Shown: positions 52,162-59,577 of the stretch, in pieces | Layout: each line of letters begins with the position of its first letter | Position numbering within the stretch: position 1 is the first letter of the stretch | NCBI GenBank assembly: GCA_963788055.1 | Contig: CAWBFA010000005.1 | Span: 496,001-560,000 of the forward strand | Source: JACCTU01 sp963788055 | GTDB lineage: Bacteria > Actinomycetota > Thermoleophilia > Gaiellales > Gaiellaceae | Direction of reading: 5' to 3' | Length of the DNA stretch: 64,000 nt | The notes under the pieces: generated by a model | What the model saw: only the letters and a program-made list of their open reading frames with translations | Databases searched by the model: none | What the model was told of the DNA's origin: nothing | Program-made: the position numbers and the translations under genes

Positions 52162-53406
52162 CTAGTAAATGTGCAGCTTGTCCAGGAGCGCGAGCGGGTC
52201 GTCGAGGGACTCAAACAGATCCTTGTTGTGCTTGATCATCTTGCTGCGCATGTAGACGCGAAGCCACTGTTTATAGATGTACAGCTCATAGCGATCGAGC
52301 ATGTCTCTGAGTGGTAGGTCATGCTGCGCGATGAGTCCTGCCAAGTACATCGCGCACTCGAATCCAAGCGAAATCGACTGAAAGTACGGAGAGCCAATGG
52401 CCGAATCGCCGGCGAGGAAGACCGGCGAGCTGGCGAAGGGGTGGTCGCTGGGGCCCGCTGTAAGCCACTGCCGGTTGGTCGCATTGCGGGCCCGGTACAG
52501 ATCCAGGGGTATCCGGACAATCTCGAGGTCGCCGAGTACCTCGCCATGAGTTTCCTGCTTGATCTTGTCGATGAAACGGTCCATCGACTGGGCGACGCCG
52601 GGAAAATTGCTGCGCAGCCACTGACCGTCGAATCGGGACGGCATCGCCCCATAATCCTCGGCGGTGATGTTGACGATGCCCGACACGTGGCTGACACTGC
52701 CGTCGTAGTGCGTGCGGTGGACCATCGGGATGAACTTGTACCGTGCGTTCTCGATGTTTTTGTAGTACTTGCAGTACTCGTTGCAGTCGTATGTCTGGCC
52801 GTACAGAAAGGTGATGACAAGCGCGTATTCGAGCCGGACCTTGAGCGTGTTCGCGCCTTCATCGACCTCGCCAGAGCCAGTCGTCAGGTGATCTCGGAGC
52901 AGTGACTTGCTGCCGGTGCAGTCGATCAGGATGTCCCCCGGCTCGAGCATCGCCATCGCGTCCTCCGCCGTTACGACGGCTGCGGCGCGCTGCACCGGAT
53001 TCGACACACGCGCATCGATCAGATCGCTGACGGAGCGCTCGATGGCGTTGAGCGGGCAGAAACCCAAGGCCCAGTCGCGAAGAAGCGCCATCAGGTCCGA
53101 AGGAATGGACTGTCTGAACGCGAGGCCCTCGTCGAGCTCTCGCGGATCGAAGACGGCCGCGATGCTGTCTCCATCGATGGAGTCCGTGCGGTAGGTCTCG
53201 ACTGAGTCCGCCACCAGGTACGGTGCGAGCTGGACCATCCGGGTGCGCGTGTACTCGTGCCTCTTCTCGTAGAGACGGACAGAGAACCCCTCTGTCGACT
53301 GGAGCAGTGCCGTGAGCAGAAGACCCACTGGTCCTGCGCCGACCACGTGCACTCGCCCTTTGGAAGGCAGGGTGTCGAGAGCTGTAGAACCGGATGGCGC
53401 GGGCAT
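52162..53406 (-). CDS. FAD-dependent monooxygenase-like protein
   Basis: The 414-residue protein starts at ATG 53406; the frame opens 18 codons further but those are Arg-rich and unlike a start. The FAD motif RVHVVGAGPVGLLLTALL is at about 17-34 and the second flavin motif PVFLAGDSAIGSPYFQS near 345. The central region (YGQTYDCNEYCKYYKN) and the C-terminal helices with Lys-rich MRSKMIKHNKDLF are distinctive. Base use looks less GC-rich than its neighbours, hinting at transfer. The substrate is unknown; halogenase or hydroxylase roles are possible. Confidence 0.8.
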   Translation of the reverse strand: MPAPSGSTALDTLPSKGRVHVVGAGPVGLLLTALLQSTEGFSVRLYEKRHEYTRTRMVQLAPYLVADSVETYRTDSIDGDSIAAVFDPRELDEGLAFRQSIPSDLMALLRDWALGFCPLNAIERSVSDLIDARVSNPVQRAAAVVTAEDAMAMLEPGDILIDCTGSKSLLRDHLTTGSGEVDEGANTLKVRLEYALVITFLYGQTYDCNEYCKYYKNIENARYKFIPMVHRTHYDGSVSHVSGIVNITAEDYGAMPSRFDGQWLRSNFPGVAQSMDRFIDKIKQETHGEVLGDLEIVRIPLDLYRARNATNRQWLTAGPSDHPFASSPVFLAGDSAIGSPYFQSISLGFECAMYLAGLIAQHDLPLRDMLDRYELYIYKQWLRVYMRSKMIKHNKDLFESLDDPLALLDKLHIY

Positions 53407-53495
53407 TCGCGTCCTCGCTCGAGCCGTGGGTCGGCGACGCTCAGAGATGAGCCGGGCCACGCTCGCGAAGCAACGCCGCCCGGCTATCGATCTGA

Positions 53496-53798
53496 CTACA
53501 CGCCAACCAGCGCGCCGCTTTCGACCTCGTCAAAGTAGGAGATCTCAACAGAGTCGGCACTGACGCCCCCCTTGCTCATTGCTTCCTTCAACTCAGGCAT
53601 TGCGAAGAATGCGCGCGCGGCCTCGTGTGAGTCGAAGGTGTGGGTGACGATGACGTCGTTGGGATTCTCGATCGAGCGCAGCACCTGGTGTGCATGCACG
53701 CCGTGCTCGGCTTGGATCGGCGAGAAGCCGTCGTACACCTTCTTCCAAGCGTCGAAGTCGCCAACGCGGTGGCGGACAAGAGCAATTGTGCTCGTCAT
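53496..53798 (-). CDS. small dimeric alpha/beta-barrel protein (ABM-like)
   Basis: The 100-residue protein starts at ATG 53798 with AAGGGAG upstream. It has the pattern of antibiotic-biosynthesis-monooxygenase or cyclase-like ferredoxin folds: IALVRHRVGDFDAWKKVYD, IVTHTFDSHEAARAFFAM, then SVEISYFDEVE. These form dimers and oxidise or bind small aromatics, or degrade heme. It lies upstream of the flavoprotein gene on the same strand, 89 bases away. Confidence 0.82.
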   Translation of the reverse strand: MTSTIALVRHRVGDFDAWKKVYDGFSPIQAEHGVHAHQVLRSIENPNDVIVTHTFDSHEAARAFFAMPELKEAMSKGGVSADSVEISYFDEVESGALVGV

Positions 53799-53934
53799 GG
53801 GGCTCCCTTCAGGAGCGGATGCCTTGCTGCGAAAGAACGGGCCTCACGAGAAGCGCGCAACGAAGGCGAAGCTCGAGAGTCTACTCTCAGCAGCGGAACC
53901 GACCCGCCTCGAAGCATCGACCAGAGCCTATTGT

Positions 53935-53964
53935 CGGGGACACTGAGGGAACGCTGGCCCAGGC
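53935..53964 (+). repeat. intergenic repeat box, copy 9
   Basis: CGGGGACACTGAGG then GAACGCTGGCCCA, one base longer than the others. It ends at the stop codon of the minus-strand acetyltransferase gene at 53964. Confidence 0.65.
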
Positions 53965-54794
53965 TACGGCTCTCCTGCCGGCGACCAGACGTATGGCGTC
54001 GTCGTCGTCACGGCGGTGAAGCCGAGACGCTCGAGGATCGGCCGGCTGTCGCTGGAAGCATCGACCTCGATGAAGCGGAAACCGCGCTGGGCAGCCAGGC
54101 TCGCCCTATACGCGACGGTGGCTCGGTAGATCCCGCGCCCGCGCCATGCCGGCAGCGTGGCGCCGCCCCACAGCGTCGCGAAGTCCGTTCCGCGCTCGAA
54201 GCGCACCCAGCCAGCGCAAACGACCGCGCCACGGGCCTCTGCGACGACGATGCTGAGTCCCTGCGGATCGGCTGTCCGCTCGGCCTCGAGGGTCTCGGCG
54301 ATCCAGCTGTGGTCGTCTCCCTCCCCCCACGCGGCCTGTTCGAACGCGGCGATGCGGTCGAGGTCGTTTCGATCGGTGACCTCCCGTTGCGACACTCCCT
54401 CGGGGAGCAACGGCCGACCCGCGACCTCTTCCACCGGCGCGATCACGACCGTCTCTTCGTCTTCGGGCACGAAGCCCGCCGCACGCAGTCGGCGCGGGAG
54501 ATCCGGCGGCCGGTCGTGCGCGTGCAGCTTCCATTCGAATCGCTCCCCGCGTTCGGCGAACACGCGTACCTGCCGCGCGATCAACTCATCAAGGCCGGCG
54601 CCGTCCAGTCCGTCGAGGTCGCGATAGCAGACGAAGCCGCGGTTTCCGAGACCGAACAGGCCGAAGAAGCGAAAGAGCGGTCCGTCGCGCTCGACGGTCG
54701 CCCCTCGCGGCAGCGGGTCGGGCACATGGTCGCGAAGCTGCGTGTCGTATGCGGCCAGCAGTTCGGACGCGTCAGGACGTGCCGAAGTCGACAT
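53964..54794 (-). CDS. tandem GNAT-family acetyltransferase
   Basis: The 276-residue protein starts at ATG 54794, inside the isochorismatase-like gene. The C-terminal half is a standard GNAT domain (VCAGWVRFERGTDFATLWG; TLPAWRGRGIYRATV with the acetyl-CoA loop RGRGIY; FIEVDASSDSRPILERLGF). The N-terminal half (VPDPLPRGATVERDGPLFR, FVCYRDLDGLDGAGLDELI) has the fold outline but no CoA loop. Acceptor unknown. The 23-base overlap with the upstream gene implies coupled translation. Confidence 0.88.
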   Translation of the reverse strand: MSTSARPDASELLAAYDTQLRDHVPDPLPRGATVERDGPLFRFFGLFGLGNRGFVCYRDLDGLDGAGLDELIARQVRVFAERGERFEWKLHAHDRPPDLPRRLRAAGFVPEDEETVVIAPVEEVAGRPLLPEGVSQREVTDRNDLDRIAAFEQAAWGEGDDHSWIAETLEAERTADPQGLSIVVAEARGAVVCAGWVRFERGTDFATLWGGATLPAWRGRGIYRATVAYRASLAAQRGFRFIEVDASSDSRPILERLGFTAVTTTTPYVWSPAGEP

Positions 54795-55329
54795 CCTTGG
54801 TCTCGACCGTTCCAGCCGTTCGTCCCGGTGCCGTCTCGTACTTCCAGTACAGGTTCGTGTGCGCGATCACCTGCTCCGGCGGCGGCGCGCCCCATTCCGT
54901 CTGGTCCTCCGTCGTGTGAGCGTCGCTGACGAGGGTCGCGTCGTACCCCCTCGCGAACGCGCCGTGGAGCGTCGACCGGATGCACGCGTCGGTCTGTGCG
55001 CCGACGACGACGAGTCGTCCCACACCGAGGCCCGACAGCACGGTCTCGAGCGTGGTGTCCTCGAAGGAGTCGCCGTAGTGCTTCTCGACGAGCGGCTCGG
55101 CTCCGCCCGGAGTCAGTTCGGGGACGATCCGCCACTCGTCGCTCCCCCTCGCAAGGTGCTCGTCGGAGTGCTGGACCCAGACGACGGGTACCTGTTCCCG
55201 CCGCGCCTTCTCGACAAGGCTGCCGACGTTCGCGACGACCGCGTCGCGCTCGAGAGTCCCTTCGACGGCGCCGTTCTGCACGTCGACGACGAGGAGTGCC
55301 GTGTTCGGCCGGTTCTCGAGTGTGGTCAT
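54772..55329 (-). CDS. isochorismatase-family cysteine hydrolase
   Basis: The 185-residue hydrolase starts at ATG 55329 with AAGGGGAG upstream. It shows the catalytic Asp in ALLVVDVQNGAV (about 17), a Lys in VEKHYGDSFEDT (about 86) and the nucleophilic Cys in GAQTDACIRST (about 118). This is the family of nicotinamidases, isochorismatases and related amidases. The frame upstream to 55383 adds residues without similarity. It is translated just ahead of the acetyltransferase gene. Confidence 0.92.
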   Translation of the reverse strand: MTTLENRPNTALLVVDVQNGAVEGTLERDAVVANVGSLVEKARREQVPVVWVQHSDEHLARGSDEWRIVPELTPGGAEPLVEKHYGDSFEDTTLETVLSGLGVGRLVVVGAQTDACIRSTLHGAFARGYDATLVSDAHTTEDQTEWGAPPPEQVIAHTNLYWKYETAPGRTAGTVETKDVDFGTS

Positions 55330-55395
55330 GGTCTCCCCTTGCTCACGTTGGACTCCTGTGTCCAGAAACCGTAGAAGAACCACTAGACTCGCCGC

Positions 55396-55950
55396 GTGCA
55401 GGAGGCGCGGCTCGAGGACTCCGGCTCAGGCCTCTCACCAACAAGCGACGGCTGGTTCGTCGTGAACGTGCGCGACGCCACATGGTTGACGTCGGAGAAC
55501 GGCGAGAAGCGGCCGTCCGGCTCGGAGTGCAGCTTCGAGAGCCCGTACGCCGAGTTCCCGCAGTTCGGGATCAGGCTCCACGTGCTGGAGTCAGGCGAGC
55601 CGAACGGCCTCTACCACGCCGAGAACCAGCAGGAGGCGTTCCTCGTGCTGTCGGGGGAGTGCACGCTGCTCATCGAGGGTGAGGAGCGGCTCCTCCGGCC
55701 GTGGGACTTCTTCCACAGTCCCGCCGGGACCGAGCACATCTTCGTGGGCGCCGGTGACGCGCCGTGCGTGATCCTGATGGCCGGTGGGCGAGCGGAGCCC
55801 TGGCAGGTGCTCTACCCGTTGTCGGAGCTCGCGGCGCGCTACGGCGCGAGCGCGGAGGAGGAGACGCCCGACCCGGACAAGGCGTACACGGGGTTCGAGC
55901 CGTCACGGCGCGAGCGGCCCTCTTACTGGGACCGCCTCCCCTGGGCGTAG
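55396..55950 (+). CDS. cupin-domain protein
   Basis: The 184-residue cupin starts at GTG 55396. Motif 1 is NGLYHAENQQEAFLVLSGE (His, Gln/Glu) and motif 2 is WDFFHSPAGTEHIFVGAG (His). The C-terminal third (ELAARYGASAEEETPDPDKA, PSYWDRLPWA) is characteristic of a widespread uncharacterised actinobacterial cupin family. Metal use and substrate are unknown. It is divergent from the isochorismatase-like gene. Confidence 0.87.
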   Translation: MQEARLEDSGSGLSPTSDGWFVVNVRDATWLTSENGEKRPSGSECSFESPYAEFPQFGIRLHVLESGEPNGLYHAENQQEAFLVLSGECTLLIEGEERLLRPWDFFHSPAGTEHIFVGAGDAPCVILMAGGRAEPWQVLYPLSELAARYGASAEEETPDPDKAYTGFEPSRRERPSYWDRLPWA

Positions 55951-55975
55951 CCACGCGCCGGCTAGGGGAGCAAGT

Positions 55976-56359
55976 TCATCGGTTCTGCTCGTACGGCTTG
56001 TAACGGTGGTGGAGGAGAATGGCGTTGCCGTCGGGGTCGCGGAACCCGGCGCCGTGGCAGACGCCCGAATCCCACATCTCGTTGACCTGCACGCCGGCCG
56101 CCTCCAGCTTCGCCTTCGCCTCGGCGACGTCGGGGACTCGGAAAGCAATCGTTCCGGGCGGCAGCGGTGTGAACTCGGAGTCGTGAGTGTGCGGGGTCAT
56201 CACCGCGAGCGTCACGTTGCCGGTCTCGTACTCGACCCAGTCCTCGTCGGGCGAGTTCGGGTTCCTCTCGAGGCCAAGTACCTCTCCGTAGAAGTGGTTC
56301 GCCTTCTCCATGTCGGTCACCGGGACGCGGATGTAGTCGACTCGCTGCACATCGATCAC
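55976..56359 (-). CDS. VOC-family protein related to the suf-cluster VOC genes
   Basis: The 127-residue protein starts at GTG 56359, with AGGAGG about ten bases upstream. Its opening VIDVQRVDYIRVPVTDME and segments FYGEVLGLERNPNSP, WVEYETGNVTLAVM and GFRDPDGNAILLHHRYKPY closely resemble the VOC genes at 31584-32532, more than 23 kb away. The same absence of a first-strand metal His is seen. It is probably a dispersed copy of that family. Confidence 0.87.
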   Translation of the reverse strand: MIDVQRVDYIRVPVTDMEKANHFYGEVLGLERNPNSPDEDWVEYETGNVTLAVMTPHTHDSEFTPLPPGTIAFRVPDVAEAKAKLEAAGVQVNEMWDSGVCHGAGFRDPDGNAILLHHRYKPYEQNR

Positions 56360-56434
56360 GGGACGCGTACCTCCTGTGTCAGAAACACATGAAACCCACG
56401 CGCGACGACTCGCTCTCTCCTTTCGACAGTATGT

Positions 56435-56453
56435 CGGGGACACGTCCCGCCCG
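56435..56453 (+). repeat. possible partial repeat box, copy 10
   Basis: CGGGGACACGTCCCGCCCG matches only the first half of the 25-base box. It lies 16 bases from the stop of the minus-strand chitinase gene, the same position as most full copies. It may be a decayed copy or chance. Confidence 0.35.
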
Positions 56454-56468
56454 CCCTCTGGTGGGTCC

Positions 56469-57806
56469 TTACTCCAGGCCGCTCGCGATCGCGTCGATGA
56501 GCTCACCGTCCGGCGTGTCGCCGCTCAGCTCCCAGAACATGATCCCGCCCAAGTGGTTTTCGCGGACGTACTGCGCCTTGGCGGCCATGATCAGCGGGTC
56601 GTCGAACGTCCAGAACGTCGTGCCGTCGAAGAGCCACGCCGCGACGGCTTCGTCGTCCTGGTAGCGCGTGGAGCCGCTTCCGAGACGCTGCTTCGCGACC
56701 TCGTAGTCGTCGACACCGGCTTCCCACGTTCCCGGCGCCGGGCCCGACGCGGGTTGGTACAGACCGTTGTTCGTCGGCGCGACGCCGGTCCAGCCGCGCG
56801 AGTAGAACGGCACGCCCACGACGAGCTCACGCGGGGGCGCGCCGCGAGAGACGTACGCCCGCACCGTCGCGTCGACGGAGAAGCGGGGGCTCGAAGGGTC
56901 GCTGGCCGACGTGTTCAGGTTCGACTGGTGATTCGTCGTGGACTCCCACGCGCCGTGGAGGTCGTAGCCCTGCACGGTCGCGAAGTCCAGGAAGCCGAAA
57001 ATCCCGTCGATCTCGAACCCGGCGTCGATCTTCGCGGGGCTCGCGGGGAGGAACGCGGTCAGCACGTAGTCCTCGCCGGTCTGCTTGCCGTACGCGTGCA
57101 GTTGCTTTCGAAATTCGGCGAGCAGCCGAGTGAAGTTCTGCTTGTCCTCGGGGCGGATGATGTTGCCCGTGTTGCCCTCGGACCCCGGCCATTCCCAGTC
57201 CAGGTCGATCCCGTCGAAGACGCCGGCGGCCGCGCCCGGGCCGCCCATGCCGCCCCAACCGGGATCCGGCAAGTTGCCCTTGATGAACAGATCGATGCAG
57301 GAGGAGACGAGGCGCTCGCGTGACGCCTTTGTCAGCGCCGCGTCGGAGAAGTACTTCGACAACGTCCAACCGCCGAGCGAGATCAGCACCTTGAGGTGGG
57401 GGTACTGGTCCTTGAGCGCTCGAAGCTGTTGGAAGTTGCCGAGCAGCGGCCGCGGCCACGTGACGGCTTCGCCGGTAACCGACTGCTCGCCGGTCCACGG
57501 CACCTGGTAGTCCGCCCACTCGTCTGTGAGCTTGCAGGCGACGTCGCCGGAGGCGTCGGGCGCGACGTTGCCGAACGCGTAGTTGATGACGCTCAAGCGC
57601 TCTGCGGAGCCGCTCGTCTTCACGTCCTTGACGAGGTACTGGCGGCCGTAGATGCCCCACTCGATGAAGTAGCCGACGACCTCGTCGACGCGCTTTGCGG
57701 CGTGGAACCGTCCGGCGCCGTCCGGCATCGCCGAGGCGATCGGGATGACGGCGGCGAGAACTGTGAACGATGCGAGGGCTACGACGAGGCGTCCTCGTGT
57801 CTTCAT
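56469..57806 (-). CDS. secreted family 18 chitinase
   Basis: The 445-residue glycoside hydrolase starts at ATG 57806 (AGAAGGGAG upstream), with a signal peptide RLVVALASFTVLAAVIPIASA. The GH18 barrel is unmistakable: VVGYFIEWGIY at the start, LKVLISLGGWTLSKYF, the catalytic FDGIDLDWEWP (DxxDxDxE) at about 190, and the final GGIMFWELSGDTPDGEL strand. It hydrolyses chitin with retention through substrate-assisted catalysis. An inverted repeat of the form TGGT-4 nt-ACCA lies about 70 bases upstream and probably controls it. Confidence 0.94.
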   Translation of the reverse strand: MKTRGRLVVALASFTVLAAVIPIASAMPDGAGRFHAAKRVDEVVGYFIEWGIYGRQYLVKDVKTSGSAERLSVINYAFGNVAPDASGDVACKLTDEWADYQVPWTGEQSVTGEAVTWPRPLLGNFQQLRALKDQYPHLKVLISLGGWTLSKYFSDAALTKASRERLVSSCIDLFIKGNLPDPGWGGMGGPGAAAGVFDGIDLDWEWPGSEGNTGNIIRPEDKQNFTRLLAEFRKQLHAYGKQTGEDYVLTAFLPASPAKIDAGFEIDGIFGFLDFATVQGYDLHGAWESTTNHQSNLNTSASDPSSPRFSVDATVRAYVSRGAPPRELVVGVPFYSRGWTGVAPTNNGLYQPASGPAPGTWEAGVDDYEVAKQRLGSGSTRYQDDEAVAAWLFDGTTFWTFDDPLIMAAKAQYVRENHLGGIMFWELSGDTPDGELIDAIASGLE

Positions 57807-57874
57807 GGTGGCTCCCTTCTGCTCGGGGCACTCGGCCTGTGACGGCGGCTGAATCGCGGTCGGAGCGACCTGAA

Positions 57875-57890
57875 ATTGGTGCGTACCAAT
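57875..57890 (-). promoter_or_regulatory. DasR/NagR-like operator upstream of the chitinase gene
   Basis: ATTGGTGCGTACCAAT is an inverted repeat with 6-base arms. Its core TGGT-4 nt-ACCA has the layout of the dre operator bound by DasR, the GlcNAc-responsive regulator of chitinase genes in streptomycetes. On the minus strand a TTGACA (57934-57929) lies about 40 bases upstream, so the site would sit at or just after the transcription start, suiting repression. The region 57807-58090 holds no gene. Confidence 0.55.
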
Positions 57891-58090
57891 CGTGATCCGG
57901 CGGAAGCTTCCCACTCCACGGCCCGAACTGTCAAGACGCGCTTGGTTAGAGCGATTTACGTACGACCGGGCGCCGAGGCGCAGCGACAAGTGGTCTTGCC
58001 CAGTCCCGAGAAAACCCCTGCTCTTGCGCCACTCCGGGCGAATTGGTATTGCAGGGTCGCTCCCGGACTCGTCGCCGGCAGGCGCTCGCG

Positions 58091-58537
58091 TTAATCAGGC
58101 TGGACCGTCAAGAGCTTCCGGAGCGCGTGCGCAGTACCGGGCCAACGCAGGCTGTCGAGCGCCTCTTCGAGGTCGCACCAACGGTGCCGATCGTGCTCCC
58201 AGTTGAGCTCGGGCTCCCAGTCGTCGGGCGCGTTCACGTGAAAGCACGTGACCGCCACCTCCGCGACCGTCGGGTCGAGAGGGCTCGTGCGATCCGCAGG
58301 TTCATTCGTGCGTACGTCCACGCACTCGGTCACGTCGAGTCCAACGGTGACCTCAGCGACGAGACCGGTCTCTTCTTGCAGTTCCCGCTCAGCCGCCTCA
58401 ACGACTGTCTCACCCGGATCGACCCCGCCGGCGACTACGTGCCAATAACCGCCGTGCTCCGGAGATCGGTGCACGATCAGGACTTCGGCATCGCGCTTGC
58501 GAGTCACGAACACCGCCACCTCGGCGCACGTCAGCAT
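58091..58537 (-). CDS. Nudix hydrolase
   Basis: The 148-residue hydrolase starts at ATG 58537 (MLTCAEVAVFVTRKRDAEVL). The Nudix box is visible as GGVDPGETVVEAAERELQEE followed by TGL, in the order G-5x-E-7x-RE-x-x-EE-x-G, and binds the catalytic metals. It cleaves a nucleoside diphosphate linked to another group; the substrate is unknown. Its ATG lies three bases after the stop of the nuclease-like gene on the same strand, so the pair is cotranscribed. Confidence 0.92.
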   Translation of the reverse strand: MLTCAEVAVFVTRKRDAEVLIVHRSPEHGGYWHVVAGGVDPGETVVEAAERELQEETGLVAEVTVGLDVTECVDVRTNEPADRTSPLDPTVAEVAVTCFHVNAPDDWEPELNWEHDRHRWCDLEEALDSLRWPGTAHALRKLLTVQPD

Positions 58538-58539
58538 CG

Positions 58540-59544
58540 TCAGAAAGCGGGTAGGTACCGCTTGCGCAGGGCCGTGGACGTGCGTGCCGGGAGGACGCCA
58601 GTGCCGAGGAGCTCCTCTACGGTCACGGAGGAGAACGTCGACTGGTCGACGAGGAGGGACCGGTAGCGGCTGCACGCGTCGGCGAAATCGGTGTTGCCGG
58701 CCGGGTGGACGACAACGAGCCGGCCCCAGTCCCACGCGCCGCTCGGGTGTTGGAGCATCGAAAGCACGAGCAGGTGGTCGAGCCAGATGTGAATGAGCTC
58801 GGTCCCGTTGACCGCGTCGATCGCTTCGGGCCCGAAGACGCCCGACGTCTCGGTGATCTCGCGGTACCGCGGCAGCCGGCTCGGCTTCGGTGGCTGCCGC
58901 CTGTTCACGTCGTGGTACGCGGTCACGACGCCGACGATGCCCTCGGTGTCATCGCCGATGTCGAGCACGAACGCGACGTCCCAGTCGACGAGGTTGCCGA
59001 GGTACGCCGGATCGAGCCGTCCCGGGGAGTGCGCGAAGCGGACGTCGACGACAGTGCCGGGTATGTCCGGGAACCACGTGTGGAGCGCTCGGTCGGCGAG
59101 CCCGAGGTCGGCGGCCAGGTCGCCGAACAGGTTGAAGCAGAACGCCGGCGACCACAGGAGATCGGCCCACAGCCGCTGGTGATCGAAGCTCTGGTGACGC
59201 TCGACGAGCGACGTTCGTGCCCTCACCGCGTCGAGCGCGTGTGCGGTGAGGAAGTTCGCTCCGGTGTCTCTGGCGTAAGCGAGTGGAAGGCGGCTCCCGA
59301 CGAGGCGGGCCGGCCCGGCACCGGGTCTCGGTGCGAGCGGCTGCGAACCGATGGGGTGGCCGTTGGCCTCACGCCACTGTGCCTGGTGGTAGCGCAGCCT
59401 GCGGCGGAACTCGGTCATCGCCGGTTGCCGCGGCACATGGTCCTCGGCTTCCCAACAGTGCGCGGCCTGGAGCTCTCGCTGGGTGAGACTCGCGACCAAC
59501 GTCGACATCGTAGAGCCGACCGTCGGCAAGTTCCGGGTCGTCAT
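58540..59544 (-). CDS. PGN_0703-like nuclease-fold protein with degraded catalytic site
   Basis: The 334-residue protein starts at ATG 59544 (MTTRNLPTVGSTMSTLVASL); ATG 59508 is an alternative. LWSPAFCFNLFGDLAADLGLA and VVDVRFAHSPGRLDPAYLGN resemble the PGN_0703 family of putative restriction endonucleases (PD-(D/E)xK fold), as I recall it. The next strand, where that family has IGIEVKYHE, reads VGVVTAYHD, so the Glu and Lys of the active site are lost. It may have become a binding protein. The frame continues upstream over the MFS gene but that part is antisense noise. Confidence 0.68.
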   Translation of the reverse strand: MTTRNLPTVGSTMSTLVASLTQRELQAAHCWEAEDHVPRQPAMTEFRRRLRYHQAQWREANGHPIGSQPLAPRPGAGPARLVGSRLPLAYARDTGANFLTAHALDAVRARTSLVERHQSFDHQRLWADLLWSPAFCFNLFGDLAADLGLADRALHTWFPDIPGTVVDVRFAHSPGRLDPAYLGNLVDWDVAFVLDIGDDTEGIVGVVTAYHDVNRRQPPKPSRLPRYREITETSGVFGPEAIDAVNGTELIHIWLDHLLVLSMLQHPSGAWDWGRLVVVHPAGNTDFADACSRYRSLLVDQSTFSSVTVEELLGTGVLPARTSTALRKRYLPAF

Positions 59545-59577
59545 GCCGGCGCACATAAATCTCAGTAGATTCGCCCG

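Noticed and set aside
35089..53964. Integron cassette array with the boxes as attC sites
   Set aside because: No integrase gene was seen. The box is far shorter than attC, lacks an RYYYAAC/GTTRRRY pair, and genes face both ways. Kept only as a loose analogy.
35089..53964. CRISPR array
   Set aside because: The repeat copies are 0.5-6 kb apart with genes between them, not regularly spaced by short spacers, and no cas genes are present.
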